Notes: generated by a model from the sequence alone, not told the origin. 64,000 bases of DNA from Candidatus Rokuibacteriota bacterium (GCA_003220535.1 QHSU01000054.1:1-64000), one strand, 5' to 3'. Positions 25,229-34,780 are shown, counted from the stretch's first letter. Numbers and translations: made by a program.

Positions 25229-26338
25229 GTGGGGCAGGGCCAGGCGGCGGTGACGGGGCGCGAGCGGATCGTGGCGGCCTACAAAGGCGGGTACGCCGAC
25301 TGCGTGCCGGCGTACCCGATCGCGGGCTCGTTCGCCGGATGCCTCGACGGCCTGTCGATCGAGGAGTACTGCACGAATCCGACGAAGGCCGTGCGCGCCA
25401 TGCTCAACTACTACGAGCGCTACCAGCCGGACATCATGATCGCCTTCAACGACCTTGCCAAGGAGGCGGAGGCCGTCGGCTGCCACGTGAAGTATTCGGA
25501 CTACGTCGTGCCGTCCATCGACCGGCACGTGCTCCAGGACGACAAGGCGCGGCTCGCGACGCTCGAGATCCCCGACCCGCGGACGGCCGGGCGCCTGCCG
25601 GCGTTCCTCGAGCAGTGCGAGGCGCTCTCGGCGGCGCGGCTGCCGAGCGGGCTCGGCGCCGTCCTGGTGGGACCCTGGACGATCGCCATGCTCCTGCGCA
25701 ATCCGGAGCTGATGTGCCTGGACACGATCGACGACCCGCCGTTCGTCCACGAGCTGATGCGCTTCGCCACCGAGTACGCCAAGCAGTTCGGCGACGCGGT
25801 GCTCGCGACGAAGATCGGCCTCAGCTACACCGATCCGACCGCGTCGTGCTCGCTGGTGGGGCCCGATACCTACCGCGAGTTCATCAAGCCGTACCACCAG
25901 GAGCTGGTGGAGTACTTCCGGGCGAAGAAGGTCGGGACGACGATCCACATCTGCGGGACCACCCACCAGATCCACGAGGACCTGGTCGACGTGGGCTTCG
26001 TCGCGATCACCATCGACCTCGATCAGCAGGCCGATCCCGCGCTGAAGGTGGACCAGCTCGACAAGCTGGTCACGCTCGGGAACCAGCGCGGCGTGGTCGC
26101 GATCGGCAACGTCGACGTAACGATCTTCGAGCGCGCGACGCAGGCCGAGATCGAGGCGGAGGTGCGGCGCTGCATCGACACGGTGGGGCGGCGCTCGCGC
26201 TTCGTCCTGTCGACCTCGTGCGAGCTGCCGCCGCGCGCCAACCCCGACTGCGTCAAGTGGATGATGGACGCCGCGCGCGACTACGGCCGCTATGACCGCA
26301 TCCTCTCCGCCGCCTCGGTTCCCGGGGAAGCGCGGTAG
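25229..26338 (+). CDS. Uroporphyrinogen-decarboxylase-family / MtaA-like methyltransferase
   Basis: 369 residues from GTG 25229 with GAGGAG close upstream (GTG 25250 is an alternative). The UroD/MtaA fold is seen in PDIMIAFNDLAKEAEAVG, VGPWTIAMLLRNPE and SYTDPTASCSLVGPDTYREF. A zinc-thiolate signature HIC (in TTIHICGTT) and a later cysteine in STSCELPP match corrinoid-dependent methylcobamide:thiol methyltransferases rather than haem-pathway UroD. Its last codons, AASVPGEAR then TAG, lie inside a 39-bp inverted repeat and are shared with the unrelated convergent gene, so the natural C-terminus has probably been changed. Confidence 0.8.
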   Translation: MGQGQAAVTGRERIVAAYKGGYADCVPAYPIAGSFAGCLDGLSIEEYCTNPTKAVRAMLNYYERYQPDIMIAFNDLAKEAEAVGCHVKYSDYVVPSIDRHVLQDDKARLATLEIPDPRTAGRLPAFLEQCEALSAARLPSGLGAVLVGPWTIAMLLRNPELMCLDTIDDPPFVHELMRFATEYAKQFGDAVLATKIGLSYTDPTASCSLVGPDTYREFIKPYHQELVEYFRAKKVGTTIHICGTTHQIHEDLVDVGFVAITIDLDQQADPALKVDQLDKLVTLGNQRGVVAIGNVDVTIFERATQAEIEAEVRRCIDTVGRRSRFVLSTSCELPPRANPDCVKWMMDAARDYGRYDRILSAASVPGEAR

Positions 26339-26476
26339 GGGTCGAAAGGACCCGTTCCCTCCAAGAGGGCGACGGGCGCCGCGAGCCCGGATGGAGCCCA
26401 GCCGCCGCGAGGCAGCGGGCGCGTGCAGCGTGGTCCGTCGACCCCTACCGCGCTTCCCCGGGAACCGAGGCGGCGG
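26307..26476. repeat. 170-bp element bounded by perfect 39-bp inverted repeats
   Basis: The 39 bases at 26307-26345 are repeated exactly, in reverse complement, at 26438-26476, with 92 bases between. Each arm contains the last nine codons and the stop of a gene: the methyltransferase on the plus strand and the cyclase on the minus strand both end AASVPGEAR. Folded as RNA this makes a very strong hairpin and would stop transcription from both sides. It may be a miniature inverted-repeat element, a large bidirectional terminator, or, less likely, an assembly inversion. Confidence 0.9.
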
Positions 26477-28121
26477 GCAGGCTCGCGACCCGCTCGATGA
26501 TGCGGACGATCACGGGAGTCGCGCGGTTGCGTAGCGTGACTTCGTGGCGCGGGAAAGCGCCGACATCGACTCCGGCGCGCGTGACGACGTCCTCGGAGAT
26601 CACCAGCTCGCAGCCGTAATCCTTCGTCGCTTGCTCGAGCCTGGCGGCGACGTGGACGGTGTCGCCCACCGCGGTGAAGTAGGTGCTGTCGCCGTAGCCC
26701 ATGCGCCCGACGACCGCGTGGCCGACGTGAATGCCGATGCCCAGGCGCAGCGGCTGCGGGAGCTCGCCGCTCAGCTCGCGGCTCAGTGAGTCCACGCGCA
26801 CGATCATGGCCCGGGCCGCGACCAGTGCCTGACGGCAGCCGGCCTCGGGCCCGCTCTCGACGCCGAAGAGCGCCATGACCCCATCGCCGGTGAACTGGTT
26901 GGCGATGCCGCCCGCGCGCTCGATCGCCGAACCCACGGCCTCGAAGTATCGGTTGAGGAGGTAGACGACGTCGTAGGGCAGCCGCTTCTCGGCCATTCGC
27001 GTGAAGCCGCGGAGGTCGGCGAAGACCACGACGATCTCTTGCTCGACGCCCTGGCGCTCGTGGCCGAGGACCGTGGCGAGGGCGTCGCGGGCTGCCAGCA
27101 GCGGCACGACCTCCGTGCTATGCACGGGCCGGAGCTGGCACGCCAGGCGTACGTCGGGCGGCGCGCCGATGCGGCGGAGCACGCGCCGCTCGGCGTCGCG
27201 CGCCGGCGGCAGCGTGTCGAGGCCGCGCGCAATGCGGACACGGCAGGTCGAGCAGCGCCCGCGTCCCCCGCAGACCGCCGCGTGCGGGAGGCCGGCGTAG
27301 CGGCTTGCCTCGAGGACCGTGAACCCGATGGGTACCGTCACCACCCGGCCGCTCGGGTATGTCAAGCTGACCGAGCGCCAGCGCCAGAGGTACGCGGCCC
27401 GCGCCCCGCGTGCCGCGAGCGTGAGTGCGAGCAGCGCGCCGTAGACCGCGACGATGTTCTCGGCCAGGCCCGTGAGTGTCGCACGTGTCGTGGGCGTGTC
27501 TCGGGGCGTGACGGTCGCGACCCATCCGGGGGAACGCGCCAGCTCGGTGACCTCGATGCCGCCCTGAACGAAGCCGGCGAGCGCCAGCACCGGCACCGCC
27601 ACCGCGATGCCGACGAGCCACACCGCCGAGCGCGGATACCACGGCCTGAACCGAAGCCAGAAGTGGATGCCCATGCAGCCGTGAATCCAGGCGATCAGCA
27701 CCAGGGCCGTCTGGAATGCCCCGCGCCACGGCGAGGCCACCCAGAACACGAGCAACACCCGCGCGTAGGAGTCGTCGATGCCGTAGAAGTCGTGAGCGAG
27801 GCGATTGCCGACGACGTGGGCGGTCAGGAGCGGCGGAATCGTCAAGCCGAGCACGAGCTGCGTCGCCTCCCACGCCGGCATCCTGAGCGTGCGTCGCCGG
27901 TAGAGCGCCCAGAGCCCGAGCAGCGCGTGGGTGACGAGCGCTCCGTAGAGCGCGCCGGCAGCAACGGGATGGCGCCAGAGCAGGAGGAACCACACTCGCC
28001 CGGATTCCATCGCCGCGAGCGAAACGATGCCGAGCGCGTGGTTCAGGAAGTGCGTGGTCAGGTAGGTGAGCAGGATGAGCCCGGTGCCGAGACGGACGAC
28101 GCGGACCGCGTGCGAGCTCAC
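26445..28121 (-). CDS. Membrane - [2Fe-2S] ferredoxin - class III adenylate/guanylate cyclase
   Basis: 558 residues, GTG start. Residues 1-245 carry about six membrane helices with histidines facing the bilayer (H24, H28, H65, H102, H147, H153), reminiscent of haem b anchors. Residues 250-345 are a plant-type ferredoxin: C284, C290, C293 and C328. Residues 362-550 are a class III cyclase with metal aspartates in VFADLRGFT (D369) and FTGDGVMALFG (D413). It probably makes cyclic AMP or GMP in response to redox state or a haem ligand. Its last nine codons come from the inverted repeat at 26438. Confidence 0.86.
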   Translation of the reverse strand: MSSHAVRVVRLGTGLILLTYLTTHFLNHALGIVSLAAMESGRVWFLLLWRHPVAAGALYGALVTHALLGLWALYRRRTLRMPAWEATQLVLGLTIPPLLTAHVVGNRLAHDFYGIDDSYARVLLVFWVASPWRGAFQTALVLIAWIHGCMGIHFWLRFRPWYPRSAVWLVGIAVAVPVLALAGFVQGGIEVTELARSPGWVATVTPRDTPTTRATLTGLAENIVAVYGALLALTLAARGARAAYLWRWRSVSLTYPSGRVVTVPIGFTVLEASRYAGLPHAAVCGGRGRCSTCRVRIARGLDTLPPARDAERRVLRRIGAPPDVRLACQLRPVHSTEVVPLLAARDALATVLGHERQGVEQEIVVVFADLRGFTRMAEKRLPYDVVYLLNRYFEAVGSAIERAGGIANQFTGDGVMALFGVESGPEAGCRQALVAARAMIVRVDSLSRELSGELPQPLRLGIGIHVGHAVVGRMGYGDSTYFTAVGDTVHVAARLEQATKDYGCELVISEDVVTRAGVDVGAFPRHEVTLRNRATPVIVRIIERVASLPAASVPGEAR

Positions 28122-28187
28122 CCGGCGTGGCCTCCCGATCGGGTGGCGGGCGCTGCGCCCTGCCGGCGCTCGACCTGCGTCGCCCGC

Positions 28188-29573
28188 CTACGCCGTGACC
28201 TTCGGCAGCTGCCTGAGCGCTTCTTCGACCTTCGCGGTCGGGTACTCGTAGTCCTGAAGCTTCCCGGCGAGGTGGGCCTCGTAGGCACCGAGGTCGAAGT
28301 GGCCGTGGCCCGAGAGGTTGAAGAGAATCGTCCGACGCTTGCCGTCGCGCTTGCAGCGTCGCGCCTCGTCGATCGCCACGCGGATGGCGTGCGCCGACTC
28401 CGGCGCCGGGATGATGCCCTCGGTGCGCGCAAACTGCAAGGCCGCTTCGAACGTCGCCAGCTGCGGCACCGCCGTCGCCTCGATCACGCCCTCGTCGTAG
28501 AGCTTGCAGACCAGCGGGGCCATGCCGTGGTACCTGAGCCCACCGGCGTGCAGCGGCGCCGGGATGAACGTGTGGCCGAGCGTGTGCATCTTCACCAGGG
28601 GCGTCAGGCCGACCGTGTCACCGAAGTCGTAGGCGTAGCGTCCCTTCGTGAGGCTCGGGCACGCCGCCGGCTCGACGGCGATGATCCGCACCTTCTTGTT
28701 CTTCCCCGTGAGCTTGTCCGCGGCGAAGGGGAATGACAAGCCGGCGAAGTTCGAGCCGCCGCCGGCGCAGCCGATGACGACGTCGGCGGCGTCATCGGCC
28801 CTCTCGAGCTGCTTCTTCGCTTCCTGGCCGATGACCGTCTGATGCATGAGCACGTGGTTGAGCACGCTGCCCAGCGAGTACTTGGTGTCGTCGCGCGTCG
28901 CGGCGTCCTCGACCGCCTCGCTGATCGCGATGCCGAGCGAGCCCGGCGAGTTGGGATCCTGCTCGAGGACCTTCTTGCCGGACTGCGTGTCAGGGCTGGG
29001 ACTGGCCACGACTTGCGCGCCCCAGGTCTCCATCATGATTCGCCGGTAGGGCTTCTGCTGGTACGAGACCTTCACCATGTAGACCTTGCACTGCAGGCCG
29101 AACAGCTGGCAGGCGAGCGCCAGCGCCGAGCCCCACTGGCCAGCACCCGTCTCGGTCGACAGACGGGTGACTTTCTCGCGCTTGTTGTAGTAGGCCTGGG
29201 CGACCGCGGTGTTCGGCTTGTGACTTCCCGCGGGGCTCACCCCTTCGTACTTGTAGTAGATGCGCGCGGGGGTGCCCAGCGCTTTTTCGAGCCGGCGCGC
29301 CCGGTAGAGCGGCGAGGGCCGCCACAGGCGATAGACGTCGCGGATCTCCTCGGGAATCTCGATCCAGCGCTCCTGACTGACCTCTTGCTTGATCAGCTCC
29401 ATCGGGAAGAGCGGGGCCAGATCTTGAGGACCGATCGGCTGCTTGGTGCCGGGATGGAGCACGGGCGGCGCCGGCGTCTTGAGGTCGGCCTGGATGTTGT
29501 ACCACTTGGTCGGGATGTCCTTCTCGTCGAGCAGGAACTTGGTGCGATTCCTGTCGGTCGCCTTGGTCGCCAT
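28188..29573 (-). CDS. trpB: TrpB-like pyridoxal-phosphate enzyme (TrpB2)
   Basis: 461 residues from ATG 29573 with GGAGG six bases upstream. The PLP lysine lies in GSHKPNTA near 130, phosphate binding in [10 protein letters not shown] near 245 and the carboxylate site in [14 protein letters not shown] near 155. Length and the extended N-terminus ([13 protein letters not shown]) mark the TrpB2 branch, which makes tryptophan from indole and serine but lacks the parts that contact TrpA. No other trp gene is nearby, in keeping with a stand-alone indole-salvage role. It lies 66 bases before the cyclase gene. Confidence 0.9.
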   Translation of the reverse strand: MATKATDRNRTKFLLDEKDIPTKWYNIQADLKTPAPPVLHPGTKQPIGPQDLAPLFPMELIKQEVSQERWIEIPEEIRDVYRLWRPSPLYRARRLEKALGTPARIYYKYEGVSPAGSHKPNTAVAQAYYNKREKVTRLSTETGAGQWGSALALACQLFGLQCKVYMVKVSYQQKPYRRIMMETWGAQVVASPSPDTQSGKKVLEQDPNSPGSLGIAISEAVEDAATRDDTKYSLGSVLNHVLMHQTVIGQEAKKQLERADDAADVVIGCAGGGSNFAGLSFPFAADKLTGKNKKVRIIAVEPAACPSLTKGRYAYDFGDTVGLTPLVKMHTLGHTFIPAPLHAGGLRYHGMAPLVCKLYDEGVIEATAVPQLATFEAALQFARTEGIIPAPESAHAIRVAIDEARRCKRDGKRRTILFNLSGHGHFDLGAYEAHLAGKLQDYEYPTAKVEEALRQLPKVTA

Positions 29574-29676
29574 GCCGGCCTCCTTCGGAGGGACCCCCTG
29601 CGAAAAGTGCGCTAACCATACAGAACCCGGTCCGAGCCTGTCAATGCGGCGGCCGTGGGGTACACTAACGTCAGCG

Positions 29677-30843
29677 ATGCCACCGACGCTCAAACTCCCT
29701 CGCCGCGACGGGATCCTCACGCGATACACGCTCTCGGGCAGGACGCCGGTGCTGGTGCCGCCCGGCCCCATCCGGAGCCGCATCGGCATGGCGGCCGTCC
29801 ACGTCGTCGCCGATCCGCTCGCTTCGATCAATCCGTCGCTCGAAGTCGCTCTCGACTGGGACGCGACCTTGCGTTTCCGGCACCACATCTGGTCGCTGGG
29901 CCTGGCGGTCGCCGAGGCGATGGACACGTCCCAGCGGGGGATGGGCTTCGACTGGCGGACGGCGAAGGAGCTGATCCGGCGCTCGGTGGCGGAGTCGAAG
30001 ACGGTACCGGGCGCCGTGCTGGCGTCGGGCGCGGGCACCGATCACCTCGAGCCCGGACCGCACGTGACGCTCGCCGCCGTCGAGGCCGCCTACGAGGAGC
30101 AGTGTGCGTGGGTCGAAGGCTGCGGCGGCCGGATCATCCTGATGGCGAGCCGCGCCCTGGCGGCGTGCGCCAAGGAGCCCGGCGACTATCTGAAGGTCTA
30201 TGGCCGGATCCTCACCCAGGTCCGCGAGCCCGTGATCATCCACTGGCTCGGCGAGATGTTCGACCCGGCGCTCGAAGGCTACTGGGGCTCGCGCGACCTC
30301 GACCAGGCGACCGAGACCTTGCTCGCGATCGTGCGGGAATATGACGCCCGGATCGACGGCGTGAAGATCTCGCTCCTCGATCAGGCCCGCGAGATCGCGA
30401 TGCGGAAGCGGTTCCCCCCGGGCGTGCGCATGTACACCGGCGACGATTTCGACTACCCGACGACGATCCGCGGTGACGGCGACCGGTATTCGGACGCGCT
30501 GCTCGGCATCTTCGACGTCATCGCGCCGGCGGCGGCGGCCGCGCTCAAGGCCCTCGACGCCGGCGATGCGGCCCGCTACACGCACATTCTCGCGCCGACC
30601 CTTACGCTCTCGCGCCAGGTCTTCGGCGCGCCCACGCGCTTCTACAAGACCGGCGTGGTCTTCGCCGCGTATCTCAACGGCCACCAGTCGCACTTCCGGA
30701 TGGTCGGGGGCCAGGAGAGCGCGCGCTCGGTCGTGCACCTCGCCGAGCAGTTCGCGCTGATGGATCGCGCGGGCCTCCTGCGTGATCCGGAGCTCGCCGC
30801 CGAGCGGATGCGGCGCGTTCTCGCCGTCGCCGGCGTCGAGTAG
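29677..30843 (+). CDS. DUF993 / dihydrodipicolinate-synthase-like protein
   Basis: 388 residues from ATG 29677; no strong ribosome site. The barrel resembles the DHDPS/N-acetylneuraminate lyase superfamily in the DUF993 branch: [21 protein letters not shown] near 45, [13 protein letters not shown] near 115, [19 protein letters not shown] near 190, and GVKISLLDQ near 225 where the Schiff-base lysine would sit. The reaction is unknown; an aldol-type cleavage of a sugar acid is plausible. It stands alone, divergent from TrpB2. Confidence 0.75.
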   Translation: MPPTLKLPRRDGILTRYTLSGRTPVLVPPGPIRSRIGMAAVHVVADPLASINPSLEVALDWDATLRFRHHIWSLGLAVAEAMDTSQRGMGFDWRTAKELIRRSVAESKTVPGAVLASGAGTDHLEPGPHVTLAAVEAAYEEQCAWVEGCGGRIILMASRALAACAKEPGDYLKVYGRILTQVREPVIIHWLGEMFDPALEGYWGSRDLDQATETLLAIVREYDARIDGVKISLLDQAREIAMRKRFPPGVRMYTGDDFDYPTTIRGDGDRYSDALLGIFDVIAPAAAAALKALDAGDAARYTHILAPTLTLSRQVFGAPTRFYKTGVVFAAYLNGHQSHFRMVGGQESARSVVHLAEQFALMDRAGLLRDPELAAERMRRVLAVAGVE

Positions 30844-30876
30844 TCGCGCCGCTCGTTCGGCGGCGACCGGCGAGCG

Positions 30877-31074
30877 TCAGTGGTGATCGAGGGCCCAGCG
30901 TCGCGACCCAGGCCGATCACCGCGCGTCGAGAACGCCAGCGCGACCTGCTCACGATTCTCATCGTCGTCGCTGAAAGAGGCCCGGGCCGCGCGTCGTGCG
31001 GCATCTCGCGCCATGATGACTCGCCGGAGGTGCTCGTCGATTTCGAGCCAGCCGAGGAAGCCGTTCGGATCCAT
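30877..31074 (-). CDS. Small ORF, 65 residues, unknown
   Basis: ATG 31074 with GGAG about nine bases upstream. The product starts MDPNGFLGWLEIDEHLRRVI and is helical, basic and alanine-rich in the middle (MARDAARRAARASF). It follows the stop of the 74-residue gene by about 40 bases on the same strand, so the two could be one transcript. No family is known to me. Composition looks coding rather than random, but the length alone cannot prove it. Confidence 0.4.
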   Translation of the reverse strand: MDPNGFLGWLEIDEHLRRVIMARDAARRAARASFSDDDENREQVALAFSTRGDRPGSRRWALDHH

Positions 31075-31114
31075 CCGGACTACTCCGATCCGCCCGCTGT
31101 GGGCGCGTCGTGAG

Positions 31115-31339
31115 CTAGCGTCGTACGATCACCCATCCAAACTTCTCGAGGTCCGTCGTCGGGGTCGGTCCACGCCGGTCGCCGCGGCGCCTCTCGACGG
31201 TGACCGGGCGCCTGTCGGACCGCCGCTCTCCGAGCCGCCGGTCGAGGATCACGTCCAGCGTGTCACTCGCGAAGACGTGTCTGACATAGGCGTAGCGGGT
31301 CGGTTCCGAGCGCGACACGACGAGGATGACGCGGGCCAT
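31115..31339 (-). CDS. Small basic protein with RRLGERR motif
   Basis: 74 residues from ATG 31339. The chain opens MARVILVVSRSEPTRYAYVRH, a beta strand and helix like the start of a receiver or DNA-binding fold, then VILDRRLGERRSDRRPVTVERRRGDRR, a run of arginine-glutamate repeats. Short proteins with the D-RR-GERR pattern are common in GC-rich bacteria and of unknown function. It is preceded by 192 bases of non-coding DNA that could be a leader. Confidence 0.6.
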   Translation of the reverse strand: MARVILVVSRSEPTRYAYVRHVFASDTLDVILDRRLGERRSDRRPVTVERRRGDRRGPTPTTDLEKFGWVIVRR

Positions 31340-31531
31340 TAGCTGGCTCAGGACCGACACTCTCGGCCCACATAACCGGCCGTGGCGCCGAGCAAAAGTG
31401 CCGGCGCGAAGTCACGCCAAAGACATCGCAACGTGGCAAAACCCTACTGCCCTTCTCGGTGGCCCGAAAGCAGGAAAATACCGCAGCGGGCGATGGGGAA
31501 ATCCTTGATGCGGCGTCGCCCGTCGAGCGGA
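31340..31531. other. 192-bp non-coding region with A-rich patches
   Basis: No ORF of interest is seen between the YCII gene and the 74-residue gene, which both read leftward. The central 90 bases (31420-31510) are markedly richer in A than their surroundings and on the minus strand contain CTGC and GCAG arms that can pair around GGGCCACC. A structured 5' leader of the 74-residue gene is possible. I compared it with c-di-GMP riboswitch conserved blocks and it does not fit. Confidence 0.25.
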
Positions 31532-32068
31532 CTACAGAACGTGGAGCCAGGGACGCGCGCTGAGCGCGCCGGGCTTCCAGAAGCCGGTGTCCGTGAACCA
31601 CCGAAGCGCCTCGTCCGCATCGGCGGTCTTGGCGACCGCGAGCGTGGCGCCGTGCTCGAAGAATCCACCGAACGCCACCCGGCCCGCGCCCCGCATCTCG
31701 ATCAGGGCGAACTGGGCCATGTCGTGGTCGGCCGTCGGGCCCTCGATGAGCGTCGCCCGGCGCGAGCCGTCGAGCACGACGGGCACCATCTCCCATGGCT
31801 CGACGAACTGGCTGAAGCTCCGCGGCTCGTAGCGGGTCCACACGCCGCCGGTCCAGTACGGGTCCTCCTCGATCGCGAAGGTCAGCTGGGCCGGCTGCTG
31901 GAGGCGATAGAAGATGTCCGCGGTCTTGCCGTCGGCGGACGGGCCGCCGCCGATGAGGATGCCGTTGGCGCGGAGGCCCTGGAGCCTCTCGATGTGGGCG
32001 CGCCGGTGAGTCTCACGACGGGTCAGGTAGTCGTCGGCCGCGGTCACGGCGATGTGAAAGACGATCAC
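31532..32068 (-). CDS. Tandem YCII-related protein
   Basis: 178 residues. The first half (MIVFHIAVTAADDYLTRR, LRANGILIGGGPSADGKTADIF, AEEDPYWTGGVWTRYEPRSF-like strand) and the second half (RRATLIEGPTADHDMAQFALIEM, RVAFGGFFEHGATLAVAKTADADEALRWF) each fit the ferredoxin-like YCII fold, giving a fused pair where most relatives are single domains forming dimers. Such proteins resemble muconolactone isomerase and EthD-like enzymes; the reaction is unknown. It is divergent from the helicase gene. Confidence 0.7.
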   Translation of the reverse strand: MIVFHIAVTAADDYLTRRETHRRAHIERLQGLRANGILIGGGPSADGKTADIFYRLQQPAQLTFAIEEDPYWTGGVWTRYEPRSFSQFVEPWEMVPVVLDGSRRATLIEGPTADHDMAQFALIEMRGAGRVAFGGFFEHGATLAVAKTADADEALRWFTDTGFWKPGALSARPWLHVL

Positions 32069-32155
32069 GCGCGTTCCTCACTTTTTAGCCGCACTGCCTG
32101 TTGAAGACGGGGGCGATGCCCCCCTCTCGAGTCCCCCGTGTTACTGTGTCTCGGG

Positions 32156-34780
32156 ATGGAGCTATTCGAGCGATTCCGCTCGCGCTATCCGTTCCCGCTC
32201 GACGAGTTCCAGGTCGAGGCCATTCGCGCCATCGAGGCCGACCAGTCGGTCATCGTCTCGGCGCCCACCGGATCGGGCAAGACCCTGGTCGCCGAATTCG
32301 CCATCCACGCCGCCCTCGCGGCTGGCCGCCGCCTAGCCTACACGACTCCGCTCAAGGCGCTCTCGAACCAGAAGTTCGCCGACTTCACGCGCGAGTTCGG
32401 CGCGGACGCGGTCGGGATCCTCACCGGCGACGTCAAGGTGAACCCCCACGCCCCCATCCTCGTCATGACCACCGAGATCCTCCGCAACGCGCTCTACGGG
32501 AGCGGCCTCGACGGGCTCCGCTACATCGTACTCGACGAGTGTCACTACATGGGCGACGAGGGGCGCGGCACCGTCTGGGAGGAGATCATCGTCAGCGCTC
32601 CCACGGACGTCGTGCTGGTTGGCCTCTCCGCGACCGTCGCCAACGTCAAGGAGATCGCCGACTGGATCTCGATCGTCCACCGGCCGATCGTTCCGATCTA
32701 CCATCCCCATCGCCCGGTGCCGCTCAGCTACGTGATCGCGGATCTGGCCGGCGAGATCCATGAGGTCGCGCGGGTCCGCACCGGCCGTGCGCGCCTCGTG
32801 GGCGACGAGTCCCGCGGCCCGGACGAGCGGGGACGATGGTACACGCGACGCGTGGTCCATCCCACCGTGCTGATCGACGCGCTCGAGGCGCGGGGCTGGT
32901 TGCCCACTATCTACTTCATCTTCAGCCGAGTCGGGTGCGAGCGGGCCATGCAGGACGTGCTCACCGAGGGCAAGAGCCTGCTCGGACCCCCGCAGCAGCG
33001 CGAGGTGGACACGGCGATCGGCGAGCTGATCCGCGATAGCCCGACCGTCGCCGAGTCCGTGCTCAATCAGAGCGTGTTCGAGGCGCTGCGGCTCGGCATC
33101 GGGCTCCACCACGCCGGGATCCTGCCGAGCCTCAAGCGGCTCATCGAGGGACTCTTCGAGCGCGGGCTCTGCAAGGCCGTCTTCGCGACGGAGACGATGT
33201 CTCTGGGCATCCACATGCCGGCCCGGTCGGTCGTCCTCCAGGGGCTGACCAAGCGCACGGACCGGGGGTTCCGCGCGCTGTCGCACAACGAGCTGACCCA
33301 GATGGCCGGGCGCGCCGGGCGTCGCGGGATCGACCCCGAAGGTACGTGCGTCATCGCCCTCGACGCCCGCGATGGACTCGACGACGTGCTGCGCGTGATC
33401 GACGGCTCGCCCGAGCCCATCGAGAGCCAGTTCAAGCTCGGCTACGGGTCGGTGGCGCTCCTGCTCTCCACCGGTGCTCCGCCGGACGCCCTGCGCCGGC
33501 GGATCGAGTCGTCGTTCGGCCAGTATCAGAACCTCAAGCGCATCCGCGAGATCGAGGCCGACGTCCACGCCCTCGAGGCCTCGCTCGGTGAGGCCCGCGG
33601 CTATCCGGCGCCCTGCGGCGACTTTCAGCGCATCGGCCGGTACCGGCGGGCCCGTCAGGAGGTCGAGGCGCGCCGTCAGGCGCTCGGCCGCGGGGCGCGG
33701 CGTGGGGAGCGTACCGTCACGGAGGCTGAACCCGGGCGTCTCGTCCTGGTGCGGCGCAGCGGGGCGCCGACCCTCGCGATGGTGCTCGGTGTCCACTCGA
33801 TTCGCGGTCACCGTGTGCTCATCGACGCGCTCCTGCCCCACGGAGTCACGGTGCGGGTGAAGAGCGGCGTCATCAAGCGCATCTTCTGGGCGACGCCACC
33901 GCTCCACGTGCCGCACGACCGCGGGCGCGATCGGCGCGGGCACGCGCCGGAAGGGCGCGGCTCCGACGGCCACCGGCTGCGGCACCTGGCCGCCGAGCTC
34001 GAGCGCCTGTCGGTGGCCGAGCTGATCGAGCGCGAGCGCACCCAGGGGCCCGAGGCCGCGCTCGCCTCGATCGAGTGCCATCGCTGCCCGTGGGGCGCCA
34101 CCGCCCGGTGCGATCGGGAGTGGCGGGAGCTCGAGACCATCACCGAGCGGCTCGGGGTGCGGCGGCGACAGCTCGAGCAGCTCCGCGGCGCCTACTGGCA
34201 GGAGTTCCTGCGGGTGGTGGAGGTGCTGGAGCAGTTCGGCGCGGTGAGGGACCGGCAGCTCGAGTGGAAAGGACGGCTCATCGCGGGTCTCCGCCACGAC
34301 AACGAGCTCCTCGTCGCCGAGAGCGTGGCGCACGGCGTCTTCAACGACGTGTCCGCGCCCGAGGCGGCGGCGATCTGCTCGGCGCTGATCGAGGAGGCGC
34401 GGTCGGGCGACCCGGCGCTGGCGCGCGTGTTTCTGAGAAAGCGGTCGAAGCTCAAGCGCAAGCTCGAGCAGCTCATGCGCATCGCCGATACCGTGCACGA
34501 GGCCCAGCGGGCGCGTCATCTTCGGGTCCCGCTGGCGGTGCACTCCGGCTTCATGCCCTCGGTCTTTCGCTGGGCGTCCGGTGAGGACGACTGGAGTGGG
34601 ATCGTCGAGGAATCGTTCGGCGGCCACGAGGGCGACCTGATTCGCGCCATGCGTCGGCTGATCGACCTGCTCCGTCAGCTGGCGGAGAGCGCCGAGGTGC
34701 CGGCCGAGACGGGTCGCCTGCTGGCCCACGTCGCCCGGGCCATCGATCGTGGCATCGTTCTGGAGTCCGCCCTGATATGA
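32156..34780 (+). CDS. Ski2/Dob1-like superfamily 2 RNA helicase
   Basis: 874 residues from ATG 32156. SF2 helicase motifs: Walker A SAPTGSGKT near 40, motif II DECH (LDECHYMGD) near 131, motif III LSATVANVKEIADWI near 163, and motif VI QMAGRAGRRGIDPEG near 385. After the RecA domains come a winged-helix part, a beta-barrel insert (VLVRRSGAPTLAMVLGV, about 525-560) and the C-terminal DSHCT helical domain (from about 690, ending LAHVARAIDRGI). The architecture is that of Ski2/Mtr4-type enzymes that feed RNA to exosome or RNase; bacterial members occur in actinobacteria and some others. Confidence 0.88.
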   Translation: MELFERFRSRYPFPLDEFQVEAIRAIEADQSVIVSAPTGSGKTLVAEFAIHAALAAGRRLAYTTPLKALSNQKFADFTREFGADAVGILTGDVKVNPHAPILVMTTEILRNALYGSGLDGLRYIVLDECHYMGDEGRGTVWEEIIVSAPTDVVLVGLSATVANVKEIADWISIVHRPIVPIYHPHRPVPLSYVIADLAGEIHEVARVRTGRARLVGDESRGPDERGRWYTRRVVHPTVLIDALEARGWLPTIYFIFSRVGCERAMQDVLTEGKSLLGPPQQREVDTAIGELIRDSPTVAESVLNQSVFEALRLGIGLHHAGILPSLKRLIEGLFERGLCKAVFATETMSLGIHMPARSVVLQGLTKRTDRGFRALSHNELTQMAGRAGRRGIDPEGTCVIALDARDGLDDVLRVIDGSPEPIESQFKLGYGSVALLLSTGAPPDALRRRIESSFGQYQNLKRIREIEADVHALEASLGEARGYPAPCGDFQRIGRYRRARQEVEARRQALGRGARRGERTVTEAEPGRLVLVRRSGAPTLAMVLGVHSIRGHRVLIDALLPHGVTVRVKSGVIKRIFWATPPLHVPHDRGRDRRGHAPEGRGSDGHRLRHLAAELERLSVAELIERERTQGPEAALASIECHRCPWGATARCDREWRELETITERLGVRRRQLEQLRGAYWQEFLRVVEVLEQFGAVRDRQLEWKGRLIAGLRHDNELLVAESVAHGVFNDVSAPEAAAICSALIEEARSGDPALARVFLRKRSKLKRKLEQLMRIADTVHEAQRARHLRVPLAVHSGFMPSVFRWASGEDDWSGIVEESFGGHEGDLIRAMRRLIDLLRQLAESAEVPAETGRLLAHVARAIDRGIVLESALI

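Noticed and set aside
28188-30038. An N-terminal extension of TrpB2 to 616 codons
   Set aside because: The extension overlaps the divergent DUF993 gene and is composition-biased, while ATG 29573 has a perfect ribosome site.
31390-31490. A c-di-GMP (GEMM) riboswitch or sigma54 promoter
   Set aside because: CACGCCAAAG, GGCAAAACC and GAAA resemble GEMM blocks but occur in the wrong order. The GG/GC spacing of CGGCACTTTTGC is too short for sigma54.
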